From NCBI GenBank assembly GCA_030538115.1, contig JAUNUP010000018.1, forward strand, positions 2,324 through 64,773: a stretch of DNA of 62,450 nucleotides. Reading direction: 5' to 3'. A program made the translations under genes and the position numbers. Positions 56,972 to 62,450 of the stretch are shown here, one piece after another. The notes under the pieces are model-generated. The model was given only the letters and a program-made list of their open reading frames with translations, ran no database searches and was not told where the DNA came from. The stretch comes from Dermatophilus congolensis. Lineage in GTDB: Bacteria; Actinomycetota; Actinomycetes; Actinomycetales; Dermatophilaceae. Each line of letters starts with the position of its first letter. The stretch's first letter is position 1.

Positions 56972-57496
56972 ATGGAGACGAAGGCCGCAGTTCTGCGGGA
57001 GGCGCTGGAGCAGACGCGAACCACGCAGTCGCGACTCGCTCGCCTCAGCGGTGTGAAGCAGCCGAGCATCAGTCAGATGCTGACGGGCAAGGCTCCCTTG
57101 AGTGATGACATGCTCGCGCGACTCCTGGGCTGCATGGGGTTGAACTTGATCGTCGAGCGTCGCGCCGAGCGACCCGACATGACGAGATCCGAACGCCGCT
57201 CGTGGGCGCTGCATCGGCGATTGGCGGAGTCGTTGGACGGACGCAGCCTCGCTTCGTGGACACCGAAGATCCGAGAAAATCTGGCGCAGATCCGCTCAGC
57301 CACAAGGGGCGAGCCTCATCAGGGCAACATCGATCGATGGCAGCGGGTGATCGAGGGGCAAGATGTCCGGGCCATTCGCCGCTGGATGACGAGCGTCGAG
57401 AGGGAGGCTGTCGAGATGCGCGAGGTGTCGCCGCTCGGCGGTTTGCTGCCGGAGGAGGCGAGGCGCGAGGTGCTTCGAGAGTTGGCCGTCTTGTGA
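56972..57496 (+). CDS. XRE-family HTH protein, predicted antitoxin/autorepressor
   Basis: 174 residues. An N-terminal helix-turn-helix (about 16-40, TTQSRLARLSGVKQPSISQML) is followed by PLSDDMLARLLGCMGLNL. A helical C-terminal half rich in Arg and Glu contains RRSWALHRRLAESL and VEMREVSPLGGLLPEEARREVLREL, which could be the partner-binding part. A perfect palindrome lies just upstream. Its stop overlaps the next gene's GTG by 4 bp. The order of small HTH gene then nucleotidyltransferase is that of toxin-antitoxin and abortive-infection pairs. I do not recognise a named family. Confidence 0.8.
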   Translation: METKAAVLREALEQTRTTQSRLARLSGVKQPSISQMLTGKAPLSDDMLARLLGCMGLNLIVERRAERPDMTRSERRSWALHRRLAESLDGRSLASWTPKIRENLAQIRSATRGEPHQGNIDRWQRVIEGQDVRAIRRWMTSVEREAVEMREVSPLGGLLPEEARREVLRELAVL

Positions 57497-58083
57497 GGCG
57501 CGATCAGTTGGAACATGCGATCCGCACGGCTTGCCAGATCATCGACCATCGCGAGGTGATCATCGTCGGCTCTCAGGCCATTCTCGGCACCTTCGACGAA
57601 TCCGAGCTTCCTGCGGAGGCGACGATGTCGCGCGAGGTCGACGTCCTCCCATTCGGGGACGACGCCGACCGGGTTGCCGAGTTGTCCGATCTGATCGAGG
57701 GCGTGGCAGGCGAGTGGTCACCGTTCGAAGAGCAGCACGGGTTCAGCATCGACGGAGTCGATCTGACGACTTCGGTGTTGGCGCCCGGTTGGCGGGCACG
57801 GCTGGTGCGGGTTCAGAACGCGAACACGGCGGCACCGAGCGGGGAACCGAGATTCACCGGCTGGTGCCTCGACAAGGAGGACCTCTGCGTCGCGAAACTG
57901 TGCGCACTACGGGAGAAGGACCGGCGATTCGTCGGTGCCCTCCTGGATGCAGGTCTCGTTGAGCCGGACACGATCCTCGACCGCCTGGCGTCACTGCCCC
58001 AAGAACACGCGCGCGCAGTGGAGCGTGCGACAGGTTGGCTGTCGTCGAGACGCCGGAACGACTCTGACGTCGTCAGCGACTGA
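57493..58083 (+). CDS. Nucleotidyltransferase-fold protein (DUF6036-like), predicted toxin
   Basis: 196 residues. IIVGSQAILGTF (G26-S27) is the nucleotidyltransferase GS motif, and SREVDVLPF (E48-x-D50) stands where the DxD metal pair is expected. DLTTSVLAPGW and CLDKEDLCVAKLCALREKDRRFVGALL follow, the latter typical of DUF6036/AbiEii-like helices. GTG start overlapping the HTH stop by 4 bp. The first metal residue is Glu instead of Asp. I infer toxin or effector function from the context, and the target is unknown. Confidence 0.75.
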   Translation: MRRDQLEHAIRTACQIIDHREVIIVGSQAILGTFDESELPAEATMSREVDVLPFGDDADRVAELSDLIEGVAGEWSPFEEQHGFSIDGVDLTTSVLAPGWRARLVRVQNANTAAPSGEPRFTGWCLDKEDLCVAKLCALREKDRRFVGALLDAGLVEPDTILDRLASLPQEHARAVERATGWLSSRRRNDSDVVSD

Positions 58084-58129
58084 GCCCCATTCGGCTGACA
58101 GGGCCATGAGCGGGGTCGACACACGCCGT

Positions 58130-58158
58130 AGCGCGGGCTCCTGGGGGGAGCCCGCGCT
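58130..58158. terminator. Bidirectional terminator between the nucleotidyltransferase and YtxH genes
   Basis: Perfect 12-bp stem (AGCGCGGGCTCC arm) with a TGGGG loop, placed between two convergent genes. Confidence 0.85.
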
Positions 58159-58168
58159 GTCGTGTGGT

Positions 58169-58546
58169 TCAGGAGACCGGCGGCGCGTCCGAGTCGGACT
58201 GGACCTTCGTCTCCTTCGGCGTGTAGTCGCTGGTCTTCTCGCTACCGATGAGCATGTCGTCGTCGGCGTTGTTGCCCGTCACCTTGTCTTTGGCGGCCGC
58301 AGCGGCGTGGGTGGCGGTGTCCTTCGCGGCGCTCGCGGCGTGGCCGGCGGTCTCCGCGAGCTTCGCTCCGACCTCCGGCGCCTTGTCCTTGACGGTCTGG
58401 GTCGCCTGCGAGACCTTCTCCTGCACGGTCGGGTTGTGCCAGAGGCTGTCGGCCTGGCGCTTGAGGTCGTCGTAGCTGGCGCGACCGGCGCGGCTGCCGA
58501 GTACGAATCCGACTGCTGCGCCTGCCAGGAAGGTGAGCTTGTACAC
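58169..58546 (-). CDS. YtxH-like small membrane-anchored protein
   Basis: 125 residues. An N-terminal glycine-zipper-like helix LTFLAGAAVGFVLGSRAGRASYDDL is the YtxH signature. A long Ala/Lys amphipathic region with repeats of the KDTATHAAAAAKDK kind follows, then an acidic Ser-rich tail. Stress-linked in Bacillus, function unknown here. The GTG start follows GGAG by 7 nt. Single gene. Confidence 0.82.
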   Translation of the reverse strand: MYKLTFLAGAAVGFVLGSRAGRASYDDLKRQADSLWHNPTVQEKVSQATQTVKDKAPEVGAKLAETAGHAASAAKDTATHAAAAAKDKVTGNNADDDMLIGSEKTSDYTPKETKVQSDSDAPPVS

Positions 58547-58630
58547 GAAAGGTCTCCGTTCGGTCTCGGCTGGGACGTCGGTCCGAGATTACGGGGGTCG
58601 TCGCAGGTGCGCTCGTTGAGAGGGACGGGG

Positions 58631-59158
58631 CTATGCGAGATGGCCTCTGTCGGGGAAGGCCAGCTTCTTGGCCAGCACGAAGCTGACCGGCACCGAGAGG
58701 ATTGTGGCTATCAGGTGGGCCCAGTACAGGGGGGTGCGGAAGCCTGTCGAACCGTCGAGGCCCAGGGCGGGGGAGTGAAGCGGGCTCCACGGCGAGAGCA
58801 GGTACGTGGCGATCGACAGCGACACCGCCTGCGCGGCGAGGCCCGCGAGCAGGTACATCACGCCTCCCGAGACCTTGGAGCGGGTCGGGTACCTGAACGT
58901 GACGAGACGGTTGAGGGTGTAGTTCGACAGGTTCGCGACGACGAAGCAGATCATCGAATACACGTGGTAGACGACGATGCTCAGCCCGCCGACGGCAGCG
59001 AGGGCCGCGTACGGGTCGAACGGCAGGTACCGGTTGAGCACCACCATCGTCGCGTTGTTGACGACGATGCCGCTGGCCCCGACCAGGGCGAAGAAAACAC
59101 CTTCGCGACCCAGTCGGCGCATCGAATCGCGCCTGGTGCCGCGTGCGTCGACCTTCAC
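58631..59158 (-). CDS. GtrA family membrane protein
   Basis: 175 residues, four helices. FFALVGASGIVVNNATMVVLN and NLSNYTLNRLVTFRYPTR are the GtrA/PF04138 signatures. Members help move lipid-linked sugars across the membrane or interact with glycan synthases. GTG 59158 overlaps the NYN gene's stop by 4 bp, and ATG 59122 (MRRLGREGVFFALVG) is the alternative and closer to family length. The coupling to an NYN nuclease is unusual. Confidence 0.85.
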   Translation of the reverse strand: MKVDARGTRRDSMRRLGREGVFFALVGASGIVVNNATMVVLNRYLPFDPYAALAAVGGLSIVVYHVYSMICFVVANLSNYTLNRLVTFRYPTRSKVSGGVMYLLAGLAAQAVSLSIATYLLSPWSPLHSPALGLDGSTGFRTPLYWAHLIATILSVPVSFVLAKKLAFPDRGHLA

Positions 59159-60444
59159 TTGGCCGCCATCACCTCGTCGGCGACGTGCCAGAAACGGGCT
59201 CTGAGCGCGTGCCGGTCTTGCTCGGCGATCTCGTACACGTTGATGCGCATCGACAGATCGCGGAGCAGGGCACGGTCGACATCGGAGGGGATCGACGGGC
59301 GGTTCTCCTCCAGCGCTGCGCGTTCGCCGTCGGTGGCGTTCTCGAGCCAGACGCTCAGCACGCTGCGACACACCGCGTCGATGCTTGCGGCGTCTGCGTC
59401 GACCAGGGATTCAGGGGCGTCCCCGTCGCCGTGGAGGCGGCCCGAGTAGCGGTCGGTCACCACGACCCCGCGGTCGGAGACGGTGGTCGAGTAGACGAGT
59501 TCGTGCGAATCGTCGGGCCGCGGCTCGGTGCGCTGGGTCGGGGGGTGCGTGCCGTTCGCGGGAGCGGTCACTCGTTTGCGACCGAGCATCGCGGGTGTCG
59601 GGTGCGCAGGAGCCTCGGCCGTGCTTGACGCGGCATCTCCACTGTGAACTGCGGCAACGCCCTGGGTCGAGGCGGCCTGCCCGGCTGCTTCGGCGACGGC
59701 TGCCCCCTCCTCCGTGGTCGAAGAACCGGGCTGGCCCCCGACGGGCCCAGCCGTGGCCGGGCTCGCGTCTTCCGGGTCCGCGGTCGAGCTGTCCGGTCCG
59801 CCGGTGACGCCGGTGCCGACGTTGGCGGTCGCGATGGCCCGCATCGCTGCCACCGCGGCGCTGTCGGAGCGTAGCTGGGCCTCGGCCGTGCGGGGGAGGC
59901 GGGTGACGGTGGAGTCGATGATGGCGCCGTCGATGAGGGAGAGCCCGTCCGCCTCCATCTGCAGGTGCTTGGCCACGGCGTGAGCGGCGTCTTGGGCCGT
60001 CGGCACGGCGAACACGATCACCTGGACGCCGTGGTCCTGGGCCTCCTCGACGGCCTCGGTGAGGTCGTCGTCTCCGGAGAGCAGATAGGCGATGTCGATC
60101 GCGCGGTTGCGGGCCTGGGTCACGAGGTCGAGGCCGAGGCGCAGGTCGACGCCCTTCTGTTCGCCCGAGTAGCTGCGCCGACCGAGGCGGAGTTTGACGC
60201 GCGGCATCATGCCGAGGTGCGCTTGCGTCGCGTCGGGCTGGCCTCCGCTGCCGTTGCCGGAGTCGTACCAGTTGGCGCGCATGAGCGGCAGCCCGCTCTC
60301 CTTTTCGACCTGCTCGATGAGGCCTTGGATGAGCTTCTCGTGATCCACCTGCACCGAGGCGCGCAGCGATGTACCGCACACCCGCGTGGCCGCGGAGGCG
60401 AGTAGATAGCCGGCGTCGATGTACAAGGCGGAACAGGAACGCAT
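59155..60444 (-). CDS. NYN domain protein (LabA/PIN-like predicted ribonuclease)
   Basis: 429 residues. The N-terminal NYN/PIN-like domain (1-185) has acidic catalytic-type residues in ALYIDAGYLLA, GVDLRLGLDLVTQARN and AYLLSGDDDLTEAVEEAQDHG. A Ser/Thr/Ala/Gly-rich linker spans about 205-310. A conserved-looking C-terminal domain follows (HELVYSTTVSDRGVVVTDRYSG to the end). The predicted activity is RNA cleavage. The start is the ATG before RSCSALYIDAG, with a TGCCA-ATCG-TGGCA dyad immediately upstream. The open frame above that is not coding. Confidence 0.85.
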   Translation of the reverse strand: MRSCSALYIDAGYLLASAATRVCGTSLRASVQVDHEKLIQGLIEQVEKESGLPLMRANWYDSGNGSGGQPDATQAHLGMMPRVKLRLGRRSYSGEQKGVDLRLGLDLVTQARNRAIDIAYLLSGDDDLTEAVEEAQDHGVQVIVFAVPTAQDAAHAVAKHLQMEADGLSLIDGAIIDSTVTRLPRTAEAQLRSDSAAVAAMRAIATANVGTGVTGGPDSSTADPEDASPATAGPVGGQPGSSTTEEGAAVAEAAGQAASTQGVAAVHSGDAASSTAEAPAHPTPAMLGRKRVTAPANGTHPPTQRTEPRPDDSHELVYSTTVSDRGVVVTDRYSGRLHGDGDAPESLVDADAASIDAVCRSVLSVWLENATDGERAALEENRPSIPSDVDRALLRDLSMRINVYEIAEQDRHALRARFWHVADEVMAAK

Positions 60445-60445
60445 G

Positions 60446-60459
60446 TGCCAATCGTGGCA
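60446..60459. promoter_or_regulatory. TGCCA-N4-TGGCA dyad at the NYN promoter
   Basis: Inverted repeat directly before the NYN start codon. Its half-sites are the same five bases that abut without spacing in the tandem palindromes near 62.2 kb. It may be chance. Confidence 0.3.
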
Positions 60460-60618
60460 TGCGCCCCTGGTCGCCGCCTGAACCGCCCCACGCCCCGGAG
60501 GCGTTTGCCGACTGGCCCCGTGCCGGCCGTGCTGCGCGGCTAGCGTGAGGTCGAGGATGCGACGGGTTGTCCGCGCGGATGCAGTCTGCGGCGGGCGTTG
60601 CGGCTGAGCGGAGGAATT

Positions 60619-62136
60619 ATGGGTCAGGCGCGCGACATCATGCTCGGACTCGACGTGGGCACCACCGCGTGCAAAGCGTCGCTGTTCTCGCTCGACGGGC
60701 AGGTGCGGATCACCGAATCGCGGGGATATCCGCTGCTCAGCCCACAAGCGGGGTGGCATGTGCAAGAGCCCGCCGCGATCGCGAAGGCGGTGTTGGAGGC
60801 GATGCGGGTCGCTGTCGAGCAGGTCGACGCCTCCCGGGTCATGGGCATATCGATCTCCACGGCGATGCACGGCCTCATGGGTCTCGACGCCGACCTGCAG
60901 CCTGTGACCGACCTGCTCACGTGGGCCGATTCGCGGGCCATCGAGGAGGCGAACGAGATCAGTTGGGGCGCCGCGGGCGACCGACTGCACCGCGTGAGCG
61001 GCACCCCCGTGCACCCGATGGCGCCGCTGAGCAAGCTGCGCTGGTACGCCAAGAACGACCCGAACCTCGTCAAGCACACCCCGTACTGGGTCGGGCTGAA
61101 GGACTGGGTGGTGGCCGTGCTGAGCGGCCAGGTCGTCACCGAGCTGTCGTGCGCCTCCGGCACCGGTATGGCCGACCTGTCGGAGCGCGACTGGAACCCC
61201 GAGGCCATCGACATCACCGGGGTGCGGCTCGATCAGCTCCCACCGATCCACGACACCACCGACACGGTGCCGCTCGCGGAGGCGGCGGCTCGCGAGATCG
61301 GGCTACCGTCAGGGCTGCCGATCGTGCTCGGTGCCGGAGACGGGCCGCTCGGCAACCTCGGCACCGGCGCGATGACCACCGGTGTCGCCGGCCTGTCGAT
61401 CGGTACGAGCGGGGCGCTGCGGATGGTCGTCAAGTCGCCGGCGGTGGCGTCGGGGCTGTTCTGTTACGCGCTGACCCGCGACCTGTGGGTTTCCGGCGGC
61501 GCGGTGAGCAACGGCGGCATGGTGCAGGCCTGGCTCACCGAGACCTTCGCGCCCGGACTCACCGACGCGGAGGCGTGCCTGCGGGCCGAGGCGATACCGC
61601 CCGGCAGCGACGGCCTGCGCATGGTGCCGTACCTCGTCTCGGAGCGGGCGTCGTTGTGGGACCAGGAGATCCGCGGCGCGTTCCTGCACGTGCGTAAGCC
61701 GCACACGCCCGATCACTTCGTGCGGGCCGGGGTCGAGGGGGTCGCGCTGCAACTGTGGACGATCCTGCGGCGGCTGCGCACGATCGCGCGGGTCTCGCAG
61801 GTGCGGGCCACCGGAGGCGTGTTCAGGTCGGCGCTGTGGCGACAGGTCGCCGCAGGCGTGCTCAACCGGCCGCTCGTCGTGACGGGCGCGGCCGAGGGGT
61901 CGGGGCTCGGCGCGGGCATCCTCGGCATCTACGCCCTCGGCGCCGTCGACACTCTGGAGGAGGGGTACATGCTGTTGCGCGGCGAGAACGACGACACGGT
62001 CGTCGATGTGAGCGACGAGGCCGAGGAGGCGTACGAGCACCTCCGCCAGACGATGTCACCGCTGCTCGAACGCTACGGACGCCTCGCCCCGACCTACGCC
62101 CTCCAGTCGGGCCACGGCCTTCGCATCACCCTCTGA
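60619..62136 (+). CDS. gntK: Gluconate kinase, FGGY family
   Basis: 505 residues. Phosphorylates gluconate (or a related sugar) for the pentose-phosphate route. The N-terminal phosphate loop is GLDVGTTACKASLFSLDG. STAMHGLMGLDADLQPVTDLLTWAD is the gluconokinase-type version of the FGGY sugar site. GAGDGPLGNLGTGAMTTGVAGLSIGTSGALR and RATGGVFRSALWRQVAAGVLNRP are the two C-terminal domain signatures. The ATG follows GAGGAATT. Xylulokinase is less likely. It is divergent from the NYN gene. Confidence 0.88.
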   Translation: MGQARDIMLGLDVGTTACKASLFSLDGQVRITESRGYPLLSPQAGWHVQEPAAIAKAVLEAMRVAVEQVDASRVMGISISTAMHGLMGLDADLQPVTDLLTWADSRAIEEANEISWGAAGDRLHRVSGTPVHPMAPLSKLRWYAKNDPNLVKHTPYWVGLKDWVVAVLSGQVVTELSCASGTGMADLSERDWNPEAIDITGVRLDQLPPIHDTTDTVPLAEAAAREIGLPSGLPIVLGAGDGPLGNLGTGAMTTGVAGLSIGTSGALRMVVKSPAVASGLFCYALTRDLWVSGGAVSNGGMVQAWLTETFAPGLTDAEACLRAEAIPPGSDGLRMVPYLVSERASLWDQEIRGAFLHVRKPHTPDHFVRAGVEGVALQLWTILRRLRTIARVSQVRATGGVFRSALWRQVAAGVLNRPLVVTGAAEGSGLGAGILGIYALGAVDTLEEGYMLLRGENDDTVVDVSDEAEEAYEHLRQTMSPLLERYGRLAPTYALQSGHGLRITL

Positions 62137-62159
62137 CGCAAGAGACGCGGGATCTCTGC

Positions 62160-62450
62160 GCCGTGGCGGACTGGCCGGGTGGGTGCCATGGCACATGTCG
62201 GTCGGTGAGGTTGCGTTCGGCCGTCGGTGCCATGGCACGGGAGCGTGGGGGCGTGCGGATTCGTGTGCCTCGGCTCGGGGGTTTGCGGGGGTCCTGTGCC
62301 GTGGCACTTTTTCGTGGAGGTGCGGTGCGGGTGGTCGTGTGCCGTGGCGGACTGGCCGGGTGGGTGCCATGGCACATGTCGGTCGGTGAGGTTGCGTTCG
62401 GCCGTCGGTGCCATGGCACGGGAGCGTGGGGGCGTGCGGATTCGTGTGCC
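62160..62450. repeat. Tandem direct repeat (period 181 bp) of GTGCCATGGCAC palindromes, cut by the window end
   Basis: Bases 62160-62269 recur without a mismatch at 62341-62450 (110 bp identical), and the second copy is cut by the window end. Each unit holds perfect 12-bp palindromes GTGCCATGGCAC at 62183-62194 and 62227-62238 (second copy 62364-62375 and 62408-62419), plus GTGCCGTGGCAC at 62296-62307 and weaker forms near 62158-62169 and 62339-62350. No transposase is visible. Open minus-strand frames across it are a by-product of the repeat. Confidence 0.9.

Noticed and set aside
62056..62419. Minus-strand open frames with repeated PTDMCHGTHPASPP segments
   Set aside because: They come from the 181-bp DNA repeat lying open in several frames. 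There is no Shine-Dalgarno, and the composition is just translated palindrome.
62160..62450. CRISPR array
   Set aside because: The repeat unit is 110 bp or more with a 71-bp interval and internal palindromes. No 28-37 bp repeat/spacer rhythm and no cas genes.

Overview
The window is about 62 kb of high-GC actinobacterial chromosome (Actinomycetota). Evidence for this includes whiB3 and sigD/rsdA next to groES-groEL1, a GroEL with a His-rich tail, the proC / bS22 / GalE2-like / acyltransferase / glutaredoxin / hemA order known from Mycobacterium, a fused HemD, and many GTG starts. I infer Micrococcales (Intrasporangiaceae or Dermatophilaceae type), but the family is not proven by anything here. 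Almost all genes are ordinary, dense and chromosomal. I see no rRNA, tRNA, transposase, integrase or CRISPR array.

Layout. 0-8.8 kb: an SBF-like transporter, clpC with a perfect 19-bp terminator, a guanidine-III riboswitch in front of an SMR guanidinium exporter, then on the minus strand a methyltransferase, radA, disA and mutY (DNA repair and c-di-AMP). 8.9-16.4 kb: sugar-isomerase-like, proline-dehydrogenase-like, proC, GNAT, acuC, the 32-residue ribosomal protein bS22, an atypical SDR, an acyltransferase and a glutaredoxin. 16.5-23.8 kb: the heme front end hemA-hemC-hemD-hemB, a MarR regulator, hemL. 23.8-28.9 kb: a phosphatase and the cytochrome c System II set tlpA-ccdA-resB-ccsB plus a DUF4229 protein. 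28.9-37.9 kb: menaquinone genes menA, menE, menB, menC, with a Pta-fold protein whose catalytic motifs are missing placed between menB and menC. 38-43 kb: two tandem DUF4097 membrane proteins, a TPP-riboswitch-controlled MFS transporter and a THUMP-like methyltransferase. 43-50 kb: groES-groEL1 under two CIRCE operators, whiB3, sigD-rsdA, guaB. 49.7-56.2 kb: a GT2 glycosyltransferase and a tightly coupled five-gene block (cytidylyltransferase, epimerase, RfbC-like, SAF oxidoreductase, LhgO-like). 56.3-62.5 kb: a membrane protein, a two-gene XRE/nucleotidyltransferase module with a 10+10 bp operator, YtxH, GtrA and NYN proteins, an FGGY gluconate kinase, and a 181-bp-period tandem repeat of GTGCCATGGCAC palindromes that runs off the window.

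How the genes work together. Heme made by the hem block supplies cytochromes matured by tlpA-ccdA-resB-ccsB, and the men genes make the quinone of the same respiratory chain. Three RNA- or operator-based controls can be read directly: guanidine-III (efflux), TPP (vitamin transport; the Shine-Dalgarno sits inside the aptamer) and CIRCE (heat shock). At least eleven genes have a TANNNT box 6-8 nt before the start codon and no Shine-Dalgarno at normal spacing, which suggests widespread leaderless transcription and was used to choose several starts.

The best candidates for undescribed biology are the XRE/nucleotidyltransferase module, the Pta-like pseudoenzyme, the nucleotide-sugar/LhgO block, the paired DUF4097 proteins and the palindromic tandem repeat.
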